Positions 48,058-57,977 of a DNA stretch of 57,977 bases are shown one piece after another (within the stretch, counting starts at the first letter, position 1; every line of letters begins with the position of its first letter). Under the pieces are notes generated by a model. It saw only the letters and a program-made list of their open reading frames with translations. It searched no databases and had not been told where the DNA came from. This DNA is from Phycisphaeraceae bacterium (GTDB lineage Bacteria > Planctomycetota > Phycisphaerae > Phycisphaerales > Phycisphaeraceae): NCBI GenBank assembly GCA_029260635.1, contig JAJDCW010000020.1:1-57977 (forward strand), written 5' to 3'. The position numbers and the translations under genes were made by a program.

Positions 48058-48807
48058 TTGCAGCTTGACGTATTCCAATCTCCGTTGACCCCCGACATGC
48101 CCGCCCGTCGGCTACGTGCCGTGGTGGGGGGTTGCCTATTGGTGCTTGGCCTTGGGTATCTCTACCCGGCCGGTGGGGCCGAGCCTGCTTCTGTTGTATC
48201 GACCGTCGTTCAGTCGGCGGGGGGTATCACGTTGCAGTCGCCTGCCTATCCTGTGGCCGCGGTGATCACTGTGCGAGAGGTTGAAGTCGCGGTAGAAGAA
48301 GCCGCCGCTGAGCAGGCCGCGTCGCTGCTGTTGGATCAGGCGGTCGAGTTCATCGAGCCGTTTGAGGGCCGGTGTTACCGTGCGTACCGGGATTCGCGGG
48401 GATACAAGACCATCGGTGTCGGATTAAACCTCGACCGTGCAGGTGCGGCCGATGACATCGAGGCGTTGCTGCCGGGCGTGAATTACTGGGCGCTTCGCCG
48501 CGGTGATATCTCGCTGACCGATACACAGATCGACGCGCTGCTGCATCACGACACTCAGCGGGCCATCGACACGGCTCGCAGACAAGTGAGCAACTTTGAT
48601 GAGTTGCCACACGATGCCCAACTGATTGTCATCGACATGACCTTCAACACCGGGTCGCTTCACAAGTGGCGTAAGCTCCGCGCCGCGTTGGCCCGGGAGG
48701 ACTATGCGGCGGCGGCGGATGCGATGCACCGCTCGCTCTGGCGCAGGCAGACGGGGCAAAGGGCGAAGGCCCATATCCAGATGATGCAATCGATCTCGAA
48801 CGGGTAA
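48058..48807 (+). CDS. Lysozyme-like (GH24/endolysin-type) protein with N-terminal TM/signal
   Basis: 'FIEPFEGRCYRAYRDSRGYKTIGVGLNLDR', 'VIDMTFNTGSLHKWRKLRAAL'. Confidence 0.7.
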   Translation: MQLDVFQSPLTPDMPARRLRAVVGGCLLVLGLGYLYPAGGAEPASVVSTVVQSAGGITLQSPAYPVAAVITVREVEVAVEEAAAEQAASLLLDQAVEFIEPFEGRCYRAYRDSRGYKTIGVGLNLDRAGAADDIEALLPGVNYWALRRGDISLTDTQIDALLHHDTQRAIDTARRQVSNFDELPHDAQLIVIDMTFNTGSLHKWRKLRAALAREDYAAAADAMHRSLWRRQTGQRAKAHIQMMQSISNG

Positions 48808-48881
48808 CCCGCCCAGCCGACTAGTTGTATGTCGGCGGGGCACTGTCACCCAATCATATAAAACAGCACGATTGATAGGCT

Positions 48882-49601
48882 TTATCGCCTGTTTCGCCTT
48901 GTGATACCCGCGCTTAGCAGCACAGCGACACAGGCCGCGGAGGCTGGTTCGGGCACGGTTGCGCTGCTCGGCGGTGTGCCGGTGTTCCAGTTGGCAAGGA
49001 CCGTATTCAGGTCATCGATCCCGACGAAATTGTCGCCGGACGGGTCGGCCCTGATGTCGGCGGGTGGCACGTTCAGGTTCCAGTTACTCAAGACGATGTT
49101 CAGGTCGCCGATCCCGACGAAGCCGTCTCCACCCAGGTCGCCCGGGAGGGGTTCGACGACGCCGGTGTAGTAGACCAGGTCGCTGGTGAACGCACTGCCG
49201 AATGGTTCCAACGCGAAGATAAAGGTCAGATCATTCAGGAGGAATGATTCCTGTTCGCCGGAAAACATGAAACCGGGATCACCCAGGAGCGTGCCGTCTG
49301 GCAGTTCCAGGCCGAATACGGTTTGAATAAAAAAGTCGTTGGCGGCAGCGACGACCCCGGTCGCCTTGAAGGGGTTGAAGAGCCCTTCTTCGTTTTGGAG
49401 GGTGACGTCGTAGATGCTGCTGGGGCCACCGAAGGCTGAGCCGGTCTCGATCCAGACGCTGCCGTCCAGCGAGTTGTAGACCAGTGACGGGATCCCGTCG
49501 GTTAGTGAGCCGCCACCGGAGATGATGGCGAAGGAGGGGGATGCGGATAGCAGCATTGCGATCGCGCTCATGGCGAGTCTGGTTCCGGAAAATTGAAACA
49601 T
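48882..49601 (-). CDS. PEP-CTERM-like protein with two dockerin-like repeats
   Basis: GDLGGDGFVGIGDLNIVLSNWN, SGDNFVGIDDLNTVLANWN; C-term VPEPASAACVAVLLSAGITRRNRR. Confidence 0.85.
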   Translation of the reverse strand: MFQFSGTRLAMSAIAMLLSASPSFAIISGGGSLTDGIPSLVYNSLDGSVWIETGSAFGGPSSIYDVTLQNEEGLFNPFKATGVVAAANDFFIQTVFGLELPDGTLLGDPGFMFSGEQESFLLNDLTFIFALEPFGSAFTSDLVYYTGVVEPLPGDLGGDGFVGIGDLNIVLSNWNLNVPPADIRADPSGDNFVGIDDLNTVLANWNTGTPPSSATVPEPASAACVAVLLSAGITRRNRR

Positions 49602-49844
49602 GTTTGTCCTCGCTTATGCATATGAGGGGTGAGGCTGGGGCTAACCTTCGGGCTGGGGCTTAGGCGTATTGTAAAAAGAATATATTATCTTAACAATACC
49701 AAGGGTTGAATTTCACCTAAAAAACGGGCTATTGCTCTAAGTCTATTAGGCCACAGGGTCTGGCTCGGAGGGCCGGAAGGTGTTTTTGCAACGGATAAGG
49801 CGCATGCGAATACAAGGCTAGCGAAAAGATCACATCGGGGCTAA

Positions 49845-51503
49845 TCAACTGCCCTTGATGAAGTCATTCCAGAACACGCGCGCCAGCACGAGCACACCCA
49901 CGCTCAGTCCGACCACGGTTAGGACCAGGCCAATCGTCGGGTAGCCCCAGAGCGTGTGCGGCGCATCTCGGCCCATCAGGAACGCGCCCGCCAGGATCAT
50001 CGCCGCCACCACCAGGCCGATCGTCACCCGGTTTGCGATCTTTTCGATCACCTCGATCAGCCGGTCCTCGTCGAGCATATCGACCTTCACCCTGAACGCG
50101 TTGTCCGCGATGATGTCCAACGCCTTGCTGATGCGTGTGGGCAGGGCGCTCATGAATTGCTTGGTCTGCAAGGCGGTGACCATCGCCTGCCCGAAGCTGA
50201 CGCTGCCGACGAGTTTCTTTTTAAGTAGTGACGAGACGTGCGCACGCATCGCCTCGTGTGTGTTGAAGTCCGGTGCCAGCAGCTTGCCGGATTCATCCAG
50301 GTGGGACAACGTCTTGCCCAGCAGCATCACCTCGGGGGCGACCCGCAGTCCGGCCTCGGACGCCAATTGAGTCAGACGCAGGACCATCCGACCAAGTTGC
50401 ATCTTCCCGATGTTCTGGCCGTAGTCCTGGGTGATGGCTTCACGGACGTTGCTGCGGTACTCCGAGGCGTCGAACGACTCGGTGCGGTCGCCCAGCTCTT
50501 CGCATGCTTCCGCCGCGTCGGTGGTCCGGCCCTCGCTGAGCGCGACCAAGAGGCGCAGGATGCCTTCCTGCATCCCCACCGAGACCCGGCCAACCATGCC
50601 CAGATCAATCAGCGCGAGTCGGCCATCGTCTGTGAGCATCAGGTTCCCCGGGTGCGGGTCCGCGTGGAACACACCGTCCTGGATGATCTGTTGCAGGTAG
50701 GCCTTGAGAAAATCATCGGCTAAGGCGTGAGCTTTGGTTTCCGTCAGCGGCGTGGTCTGGGTATGAGCGAGCGTCCTTCCCTTGATCCGCTGCATCGTAA
50801 GCACTTTGTGTGTGGTCAGTTCGTCATAAGCCAGGGGAACGACGAGTGTGTCGAACCCGGACAGGTTACGCCGGAGCAGTTCCAGGTTGTCTGCCTCGTT
50901 GGTGTAGTCCAGCTCGTTGTGCAGCGCCCGCTCGAACTGGCGGAGGATTGAACGGAACCGGTATCGCTGCCCGATCTCGGTGTGCTCATCCAGCAGCTTG
51001 GCGATCTGCTCCATCGCGCGGATGTCTAGATCGATTGTCTCCTTAGCACCAGGCCTTTGGACCTTGACCACGACCTCGGCCCCGTCGTGCAGCGTAGCGG
51101 TATGTACCTGCCCGATCGATGCCGCGGCCAGCGGCTCCTCACTGAAAGTCGCGTAGGCCTCTTCGATCGGACGCCCTAACTCGGCTTCGACGATCTGCTT
51201 GATCTGATCAAACTTGAATGGCTCCACGTTGTTGTGCAGCCGACTCAGGGCGTCGAGGTAGGGTTTGGGCAGGATATCCGCACGTCCGGCCAAGAGCTGG
51301 CCCACCTTAACGAATGTTGGGCCTAGCTCTTCGAGGTCCGCGCTGAGGGCTTCGGCATCCTTTTGCTGGCACGCCTCGTCTTCGGGTTTGAGAACGGCGT
51401 CCAGCCCGGTGGCGCTTAATAACTCACGCCCGCCGTGACGCATCAGCAGCAGGGCGATGTCCCGGTACCTCGCGAGATAACGTGTGTCTAGTTTGGAGAA
51501 CAT
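49845..51503 (-). CDS. AarF/ABC1/UbiB-family kinase-like protein
   Basis: 'LGPTFVKVGQLLAGRADILP', 'PLAAASIGQVHTATLHDGAEVVVKVQRPG', 'VFHADPHPGNLMLTDDGRLALIDLGMVGRV'; two C-terminal TMs. Confidence 0.93.
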   Translation of the reverse strand: MFSKLDTRYLARYRDIALLLMRHGGRELLSATGLDAVLKPEDEACQQKDAEALSADLEELGPTFVKVGQLLAGRADILPKPYLDALSRLHNNVEPFKFDQIKQIVEAELGRPIEEAYATFSEEPLAAASIGQVHTATLHDGAEVVVKVQRPGAKETIDLDIRAMEQIAKLLDEHTEIGQRYRFRSILRQFERALHNELDYTNEADNLELLRRNLSGFDTLVVPLAYDELTTHKVLTMQRIKGRTLAHTQTTPLTETKAHALADDFLKAYLQQIIQDGVFHADPHPGNLMLTDDGRLALIDLGMVGRVSVGMQEGILRLLVALSEGRTTDAAEACEELGDRTESFDASEYRSNVREAITQDYGQNIGKMQLGRMVLRLTQLASEAGLRVAPEVMLLGKTLSHLDESGKLLAPDFNTHEAMRAHVSSLLKKKLVGSVSFGQAMVTALQTKQFMSALPTRISKALDIIADNAFRVKVDMLDEDRLIEVIEKIANRVTIGLVVAAMILAGAFLMGRDAPHTLWGYPTIGLVLTVVGLSVGVLVLARVFWNDFIKGS

Positions 51504-51564
51504 GCCCGCATTGTAGCTGATGTGTTTACCAAAGCTCTATTTGGCAGATCCAAGCCGGGCTGAC

Positions 51565-52878
51565 TCACATCACCCGGAAGCCGATGTCGGTCCGGCTGAA
51601 GGCGCCTTCGAAGTGGATCTTCTCGCAAGCGGCGTTGGCTTTTTGCTGGGCGTCTTTGAGGTTGTCACCCATCGCGCAGACGCTTAAGACCCGGCCGCCC
51701 GCGGTGACGACGGCCCCGTCTTTGCCTGATTCGGTACCCGCGTGGAAGACCTTTACGTCCGGATCAGTCTCGGCATCCTCGATCCCGGTGATGGTTTTGC
51801 CTTTCTCGTAGCTGCCGGGGTAGCCGCCGCTGGCCAGAACGACGCAGCAGCAGCAGCGCGGGTCCCAGCCCAGGTCGACCTCGTCAAGCGTGCCTTCGCA
51901 GGTAGCGATCATGATGTCGATAAGATCGCCCTTGAGGCGCATCATCAACGGCTGACACTCCGGGTCGCCGAAGCGTGTGTTGAACTCCAATACCTTCGGC
52001 CCGCCGGCGGTCAGCATCAGCCCGGCGTATAGCACGCCCTTGAACTCCGTGCCGTCGCGGCGCAGCGCATCGACGATCGGGACGAGCACCTCGCTTTGGA
52101 TCGTGCTCATCAGCGCGTCATTGACGAGGGGCGTGGGGCAGTAGGCACCCATCCCGCCGGTGTTCGGTCCGGTGTCGCCCTCGCCGACCTGCTTGTGGTC
52201 CTGAGTCGGGTCGAGCACGAAGATGTTTCGGCCGTCTACTAATGCGAGGATTGAGACCTCCTGCCCGACGAGTCGTTCTTCAACGATGACGGTGCGTCCG
52301 GCATCGCCAAAGGCCAGGTCGACCATGCACTGCTTGAGCGCGTCAAGGGCTTCATCGTTGTTGTCGCAGACGATCACACCCTTACCCTTGGCAAGCCCCG
52401 CGGCCTTGACCACAACCGGTGTCTCACGGTTCTCCACATAGTTCACCGCGGCCTCGTAATCGGTGAACGTCTTGGCGTCCGCGGTCGGCACGCTGGTCGC
52501 GCGCATGAGCTGCTTGCTGAAGACCTTGTCGGCTTCGAGGCGTGCCCCGGCCTGGACCGGTCCGAACACGTGGCGGTCGGACGCTCCGGGGGTCGCCAAG
52601 CGGTCGGCGAGCCCACCGCACAGCGGGTCCTCCGGGCCGATGACGATCAGCGAGACGTCGTTCTTTCGGCAGAAGTAATCGATCGCGTCGGCGTTCTTGG
52701 TGTTCACCGGGTCGAATGGCAGGTCGGTCAGGTTCGTGCCCAGCGCGGCGGTCCCCCCATTGCCGGGCGCGAAGTACAGCTTGCCGCAGCGTTTGGATTG
52801 CTTGAGCTTGAACCCCAACGCGTGCTCGCGTCCGCCGGAGCCGAGGATCAGGGCGTTCACCTTGGTTTTCTTTGACAT
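51565..52878 (-). CDS. purD: Phosphoribosylamine-glycine ligase
   Basis: 'LGSGGREHALGFKLKQS', 'VVVKAAGLAKGKGVIVC', 'TGGMGAYCPTPLV', 'VLEFNTRFGDPECQPLMMRL'. Confidence 0.95.
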   Translation of the reverse strand: MSKKTKVNALILGSGGREHALGFKLKQSKRCGKLYFAPGNGGTAALGTNLTDLPFDPVNTKNADAIDYFCRKNDVSLIVIGPEDPLCGGLADRLATPGASDRHVFGPVQAGARLEADKVFSKQLMRATSVPTADAKTFTDYEAAVNYVENRETPVVVKAAGLAKGKGVIVCDNNDEALDALKQCMVDLAFGDAGRTVIVEERLVGQEVSILALVDGRNIFVLDPTQDHKQVGEGDTGPNTGGMGAYCPTPLVNDALMSTIQSEVLVPIVDALRRDGTEFKGVLYAGLMLTAGGPKVLEFNTRFGDPECQPLMMRLKGDLIDIMIATCEGTLDEVDLGWDPRCCCCVVLASGGYPGSYEKGKTITGIEDAETDPDVKVFHAGTESGKDGAVVTAGGRVLSVCAMGDNLKDAQQKANAACEKIHFEGAFSRTDIGFRVM

Positions 52879-52953
52879 AGGGCGGACAGCCTAGCGGGAA
52901 TGGGGGGCGGGGTCTAGGTTCGTGATTCTGCTACCGGTAGAGGGCTTGCGGAG

Positions 52954-52986
52954 AAAAAAAACCCCGTGGACGCTGCCATCCACGGG
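52954..52986 (-). terminator. Rho-independent terminator of the downstream porin-like gene
   Basis: CCCGTGGA/TCCACGGG stem followed on the minus strand by T-run (TTTTTTTT). Confidence 0.75.
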
Positions 52987-53017
52987 CCATCGTTCGTTTC
53001 AGGGTTGTATGGCTTGC

Positions 53018-54379
53018 TTAGTAGTTCAGCGTCAGTTGCAGCCAGAACTTGGCACGGTCGGCGAAAGCGCTGTCGCCGTTGTAGTAGGCGTACTTGGCGA
53101 GCAGTTCCATGTTGTCGGAGATCTTCTTGCTGATAAGGGCATCGAACTCTTCGCCGAAGTCCTCGCTGCCCTCGTCGGGGTCGAACCAGTGGTAGGCTAC
53201 CTTGCCTTTGTACCCGTCGGGGAGGTCGCCGCCGATGTAGATGTAAGTGTCTTCCAGGCCGTCGTCGGGGGTGGTCAGGAAGACATCCGCCCAGCCGTTG
53301 AAGGCGTGGCCGGTCGCCAGGGGGGTGCGGAAGGCGGACATGCCGTCATCGCTGCCTAGCAGTTCCCAACCTGCGCCGATGTAGCAGCCACTCTCGGAAA
53401 TGTATTTCACGTCGGCGAGAAAGTAGTCGGCGTCGTAGCTGTCGGGGTTATCGCCGGTATCGGACTGGGTGGCGTAGGAGAAGATGTAGTTGATCTTCGG
53501 GCCATCGGGGTCGCCCTTGAGCGGGCGCGTGGCCTCGTAGCGGACGCCGTAGGTGTTGGACGAGTTGGCGGCGGCGGTGGACTCGTCATCGAAGTCCAAC
53601 AGGTAGGCGAACCCGGTGAGTTTACCGAGGCGTGCGTCGTCGTAGGAGAGGTTGATGACGTGCGAGTCGGATTCGTAGTCGCGGTCGGCGTCGGGGCCGA
53701 AGATGCGGTTGACGTCCCAGATGTAGGCGTAGGTCGCGTCGATCTGTTCGTGAGGCGCGACGTTGACGCGGACCGCATCGAAGGTCTGCTCGATCTGACG
53801 CCAGCCGACGTTACCGATGAATCGGTCGTCGTCGAGCTTGATTCGCTGCCGACCGACGCGGACGCTGCCGTCGATGTCCTCGAAGTTCAGGTGGGCGTAG
53901 AACTGGTTCAGGCGTGTGTCTTCGGGGTCCGCGATGACGGTCTTGTCGGGCTCATCATTCAGGCCGGCGGCGTTGTAGAGGCTTTCATCAGCGGCACGGA
54001 CGTCCAGGACCTCGATGTGCGCGAGGAAGCCGTTGTATTCTCCGGTCGTAAAGCCCAGGCGGGTCCGCAGGGTGTAGGCCTGACTGGTTTCCAGGCCGTC
54101 CTGGTCGGCGATCTCTATGCGGCCACGGAGGTTCAGCGAAGCCTTTCCATCGGCGACCATCGTTTTGAGGAACTCGTCCGCCGACTGCAGGCCGCCGAGT
54201 TCCAGGTCCTCCTGGTCTATCACCGTGACGGGGGAGGGGGAATCTTGCACGCGTGTTTCGCCGAACACACCGGGGGTGAGGGCGAATGCGGTCATCGCCG
54301 CGACATACACCATGGTTTTACTTAGGTTAGTGTCGTGGATTGCGTTTTGGGACTTAAGTTCAGCAGTACTTGGTGACAT
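53018..54379 (-). CDS. Alginate-export-like outer-membrane porin
   Basis: 'LRTRLGFTTGEYNGFLAHIEVLDVRAADESLYN', 'VRVGRQRIKLDDDRFIGNVGWRQIEQTFDAVRV', C-term '...FWLQLTLNY'. Confidence 0.75.
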   Translation of the reverse strand: MSPSTAELKSQNAIHDTNLSKTMVYVAAMTAFALTPGVFGETRVQDSPSPVTVIDQEDLELGGLQSADEFLKTMVADGKASLNLRGRIEIADQDGLETSQAYTLRTRLGFTTGEYNGFLAHIEVLDVRAADESLYNAAGLNDEPDKTVIADPEDTRLNQFYAHLNFEDIDGSVRVGRQRIKLDDDRFIGNVGWRQIEQTFDAVRVNVAPHEQIDATYAYIWDVNRIFGPDADRDYESDSHVINLSYDDARLGKLTGFAYLLDFDDESTAAANSSNTYGVRYEATRPLKGDPDGPKINYIFSYATQSDTGDNPDSYDADYFLADVKYISESGCYIGAGWELLGSDDGMSAFRTPLATGHAFNGWADVFLTTPDDGLEDTYIYIGGDLPDGYKGKVAYHWFDPDEGSEDFGEEFDALISKKISDNMELLAKYAYYNGDSAFADRAKFWLQLTLNY

Positions 54380-54526
54380 GTATAGGTTCCTTGTTCGGCG
54401 TGTTCTGACGCGGTTGAGCGGGACCGCTGGGACCGGTTACAACATAAGATAATAATATATTAACATTGTCGTCGTGCCAAATGGCGTGAATACGGGCGTA
54501 TCCACTTTTGGCCCACGGTCGCTGTG

Positions 54527-55843
54527 TCATGGATTGAGTTGCTGGCTAGCCGGTTCGACGGGGCCGTTCAGCCAATCGATGAGGTGACGGTAAGCGGGCT
54601 TGCCCGCGACGCCGTAGCCGTAGTCTTCCGGGCCGCCACGGTGGTAGGGGTCCCACTTGTGGAAGAAGACGCCGGCCGGGTGAGGGCCGCTCCAATAATT
54701 CATCGAGTCCGTCTCTTGCTTGTTCGGTTGGATCGAATCATGCCAAGCCGAGATGAATGCGGCGTAACCCCGGGCCTGAGCCTCCGGGTCTGGTGGCAGT
54801 TTGTCTTTATTAATGTAGTTCCAAGGCTTGGTCAGCGCCCAGGGTAGGCTGGGGTAGCCGACCTCGGTCAACAGCACGGGTTTGTCTTGCGACTGGGCAA
54901 ACGCGAGCAGTCGCTGCTTGATCTCGAGCCATCGGCTGGCCAACTCGTCATCCGTCGGTTGTCCGGGGTCTTCCGCGAGTGTGGTGATGTCCCAGTAGCC
55001 GCTGACGCCCACCGCATCCAGGTCGTCCCAGAAGCCGACTTTGGGGTAGGTGTCCCAGGTCGTTGAATAGGTCAGCCTGCCGGAGAACGATTGCCGTGAG
55101 ACAGCGATCAGGTCCCGCCAGCGTGCTTCGTGCTCGGGCTTGTGGGTGGTTAACAGTTCGCAGCCGACGACGAAGACATCGACGTCGTTGGCTTCCGCGA
55201 TCTCCAGAAACTCACCGATAGCAGCCCGGTAGCTCGCCCACCAGGGGTCCCAGTGCTGGGGTTGCAGCTTGCCGCGCCACTCATTGCCACGGGGCTTTGT
55301 AAAGTTGATCTGCGGCATCAGCATCGTGGACATGCCCAGTTCTTTGGCGTGGGTGAGCAGCGAGACGATGTCGGCTTTGCTCGGACCGAGGCCCTTGCCC
55401 CGTCGCAACTGTACGGCCGCGCTCGCCCCATCGACCTGAAACATGGGCGTGACGATCTGCACCGCGTTGAAGCCGGTGTCGGACATCTGCTCAAGCGCGT
55501 TGTGGTAGAGGCTCAGGTGGTCGGTGTGATAGAGGTTCAGCGCCGCGCCGATCAGTTGGCCGGTGATGGGCGTGTGGGATGAGGTTTGTAGTTCTGTTGA
55601 GGTTGATGAGGTGGCGTTGAGGGTTCCGTTTTTTGGATGGCTGCCTGAATCGGTGCCGTTTCGATCCGCGTTTAGTGCGCCGAACAGCGCCAGCAGGAAT
55701 ACAGTCACGGTGATGGTTGCCAACGCCTTGGTCATGTCCGTCAATGTATCCGTGTGATGCGGAATCCGCGAAGCGGGCGCAAAAGAAACCGGGCGCTGCA
55801 CGAGGGCAGGCCCGGTTGTGGGGAACTTAAAGTTACAGTTCAA
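54527..55843 (-). CDS. TIM-barrel glycoside hydrolase-like protein (GH113-like)
   Basis: 'NAVQIVTPMFQVDG', 'VDVFVVGCELLTT', 'KPVLLTEVGYPSLPWA', 'GVFFHKWDPYHRGGPEDYGYGVAGKPA'. Confidence 0.65.
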   Translation of the reverse strand: MNCNFKFPTTGPALVQRPVSFAPASRIPHHTDTLTDMTKALATITVTVFLLALFGALNADRNGTDSGSHPKNGTLNATSSTSTELQTSSHTPITGQLIGAALNLYHTDHLSLYHNALEQMSDTGFNAVQIVTPMFQVDGASAAVQLRRGKGLGPSKADIVSLLTHAKELGMSTMLMPQINFTKPRGNEWRGKLQPQHWDPWWASYRAAIGEFLEIAEANDVDVFVVGCELLTTHKPEHEARWRDLIAVSRQSFSGRLTYSTTWDTYPKVGFWDDLDAVGVSGYWDITTLAEDPGQPTDDELASRWLEIKQRLLAFAQSQDKPVLLTEVGYPSLPWALTKPWNYINKDKLPPDPEAQARGYAAFISAWHDSIQPNKQETDSMNYWSGPHPAGVFFHKWDPYHRGGPEDYGYGVAGKPAYRHLIDWLNGPVEPASQQLNP

Positions 55844-57724
55844 TCAGAACGGTGGCGGGGGAGCGCCATCGCCGCCGTAGGGGTCATTGCCTGGGCCGCC
55901 TGGGCCGCCCATCATTTGGGCCTGGACATCCTTGACCGTACCGATGATGAACTTGGTGGTCTCATTGGGGACGTAGAAGCGAAGCGCGGTGCTGTCGCCC
56001 TGGATCCCCAGCCCCATCGCCACGGGGGGTAGGTCGGCGGGTGCCTGGACGGCGGGCATGCCAAACATCGCGGCCATCGGGCCGACGGTCTCGATGATGC
56101 CTGCGAAGCTGAGGTAGCCCTCGGCGGCGGCACCGGGCGGGACCGCGTTCTCACGGACCCGGGCCAGCGTATCGTCCGAGCCCATCCCGTCGCCGGACTT
56201 GCCGGTCGCCAGCCCCTGAGTGATCAACTGCTGATCGAGTGTGGTGCTGGAGAGGTAGTAGCCGTCGGTCTGGGCGACGTAGCCGTCGAAGTTGGTGAAC
56301 ATCTGCATCATCCCGGCGGCGGGACCCATTTGCATCATCATCTCCGGTGGCATCTGCACGTTCATCTTGTACTGGTCGACCTGAACCCCGTCCAGTTGCA
56401 GCGCGTTCTCGGTGTAGCTGGTGGTGTAGGTGATGGTCGCGTTACCGCCACCGCCAGCGCCACCACCCATGGGCATCCCCATCGGGATCGACGTGCCGTT
56501 CATGCCCTTGATGTAATCACGGGCCTGGGCGAGGTAGGCGGGGCCGTCGTCGACCTTGTAGGTCTGGAGCATATTCAGGACGCCGCTGCCGGTCATCAGG
56601 GCGTTGGGGTCGGGTGTGTAGAAGACGCCGGCGTACTGCTTGATCTGCTTGACCATGGGCATGGCTTTACGATACATGTCGAGCTGGGCGTTGCCTTCGG
56701 GCATTTCGGCCATCACGGCTTCCATCAGCTTGCTGATAGTCAGCGACTCGGTGTCGATGGCCATGGCCGCGATGTAGGGGCCCTTGGGCAGGCGTGCCAG
56801 GATCGAGGAACTGCCTTCGCCGCCACCGGACAGGTATGGTGAGACGGGCGAATCGGGCTTGAACTGGATGGCGTGGGTGAGGCCGACGCCGTCCTCGGAA
56901 AGGTCCAGCGACATGACCAGGCCGTTGGCGCTGTTGATGATTGCCTTGCCGGCTGTCTCGTACAGCTTGAAAACGACTTTCATCGTTTCGAGGTCGGATG
57001 CCTGCATCATGCCGCTCTGGGCGATCTGGTCGAACTCGCTGTGCATTTCGGCGACGCCTTTATCGATCGCGTCGTTCAGCACCGGTGCGAGTGCCGCCAC
57101 GTCTACATATACGGCAATGTCGCTGTTGCCCAGGTAATGCTGACCCAGTTCGCCGACTTGGTCGGCGATGGCGTCGGCGTCGCCGCCTGCAGTGTAGTTG
57201 GCGACGACGGTTTCCCTGTTGCCAAGGATCGCGTACCCGCCGGCTTCTTTGGCGAACCCGTCCTGGCCATCGGGGAGTGTGACCGCGATCACGCCTTCGC
57301 CTGTATGGGCGGCGGCGTCTTCGGCCTGGAAGCTGGCGATGAATGCCTGGTAATCCGTAACGGGCAGGACCATCACGACGTCAGGCTCTGCGCCGGTATC
57401 GATCGACGATGCCAGGTCATAAATGACGAACAAAGCTGAGCCCGAGTCATCCAGCCCGTCGCCGATGCCGGCTTCGGCTTTGAACGAGCCCAGCGCGTCG
57501 GTCAGCTCGTCGACGTCCAGACCCAGCGTCTGGTTCATCATCGCCAGCTTGCCGCTGAATTCGGACATGCTAGGGATGATGATGACCATTTGAGCGCCCT
57601 GCGGTGCCTGCGACAGTGCCGCAGGCACGCCAGCGATCGCGGTCTGGACCGCGACGACGGCGGTGACACACGCCAACACCACACTTATTTTTAAGTTTTG
57701 TACCACTGATCGAATCTGTTGCAT
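55844..57724 (-). CDS. Secreted protein of unknown function (DUF3352-like appearance)
   Basis: Signal peptide 'ISVVLACVTAVVAVQTAIAGVPAAL'; long alpha/beta protein with low-complexity MGGGAGGGG and PGGPGNDPYGGDGAPPPPF segments. Confidence 0.5.
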   Translation of the reverse strand: MQQIRSVVQNLKISVVLACVTAVVAVQTAIAGVPAALSQAPQGAQMVIIIPSMSEFSGKLAMMNQTLGLDVDELTDALGSFKAEAGIGDGLDDSGSALFVIYDLASSIDTGAEPDVVMVLPVTDYQAFIASFQAEDAAAHTGEGVIAVTLPDGQDGFAKEAGGYAILGNRETVVANYTAGGDADAIADQVGELGQHYLGNSDIAVYVDVAALAPVLNDAIDKGVAEMHSEFDQIAQSGMMQASDLETMKVVFKLYETAGKAIINSANGLVMSLDLSEDGVGLTHAIQFKPDSPVSPYLSGGGEGSSSILARLPKGPYIAAMAIDTESLTISKLMEAVMAEMPEGNAQLDMYRKAMPMVKQIKQYAGVFYTPDPNALMTGSGVLNMLQTYKVDDGPAYLAQARDYIKGMNGTSIPMGMPMGGGAGGGGNATITYTTSYTENALQLDGVQVDQYKMNVQMPPEMMMQMGPAAGMMQMFTNFDGYVAQTDGYYLSSTTLDQQLITQGLATGKSGDGMGSDDTLARVRENAVPPGAAAEGYLSFAGIIETVGPMAAMFGMPAVQAPADLPPVAMGLGIQGDSTALRFYVPNETTKFIIGTVKDVQAQMMGGPGGPGNDPYGGDGAPPPPF

Positions 57725-57904
57725 GACCAACCTCCTTGCGATTCCGGTTGTTTGACTAACGGTTGTAATGACCGCTGATGCGGGTACTTGAGCGTAACGT
57801 CGATCCCCGCCCGCCACAAACCCGAGGGGGGGTCCGCGGGGCCGTTTTTAGCTGAGCATATCTTATCCGCTCCGCGGGTCCCGTTTAGGCTAAAATACTC
57901 AGAT

Positions 57905-57977
57905 ATGCTCCCAGGAACGGGAAAAAAAGTGGTCGTCGCCATGTCCGGCGGCGTGGACAGCTCCGTCGCCGCGGCCC
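57905..57977 (+). CDS. mnmA: Start of tRNA 2-thiouridylase MnmA (truncated by window end)
   Basis: MLPGTGKKVVVAMSGGVDSSVAAA: PP-loop motif SGGVDSS at the N-terminus. Confidence 0.75.
   Translation, partial: MLPGTGKKVVVAMSGGVDSSVAAA

Noticed and set aside
55787-55817. AACCGGGC/GCCCGGTT hairpin after the 55844-57724 gene
   Set aside because: Stem is real but lacks a proper T-run on the minus strand (TCTTTTG); left out of the feature list as uncertain.

Overview
The window looks like chromosome of a Phycisphaerae-like planctomycete: PEP-CTERM proteins with dockerin-like 'GDxNxDGFVGIxDLN' repeats, an N-methylated pseudopilin, a ROK regulator and an SSS symporter. Identity is inferred from protein style only. 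The main discovery is a ~21.3 kb region (22108-43434) with the geometry of a tRNA-targeted genomic island. An intact tRNA-Pro(CGG) gene sits on the minus strand at 43393-43466. A displaced 44-bp copy of its 3' half (43/44 identical, same orientation) lies at 22108-22151, directly on the stop codon of the symporter gene. Between them are a full cbb3 oxidase locus (ccoS-ccoI-SafE-like-ccoH-ccoG-ccoP-ccoQ-ccoNO fusion), a divergent N2O-reductase locus (Rrf2 regulator, membrane cytochrome c, lipoprotein-type nosZ, nosB-like, nosD, nosF, nosY, nosL, nnrS), and decayed genes: a Cys/Met PLP-enzyme C-terminus, and a ThiS/MoaD-like beta-grasp ORF with one in-frame TAG. I saw no nitrite reductase, NO reductase or intact integrase. 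The interpretation is a horizontally acquired 'N2O respiration plus high-affinity oxidase' island whose mobility genes are lost. The flanks carry ordinary genes (greA, SpoIIE-type phosphatase, GH94, purC, pheS, purD, UbiB-like kinase, start of mnmA) and a MarR-DoxX-pirin locus with twin operators. All family calls come from reading the translations; no database search was run.
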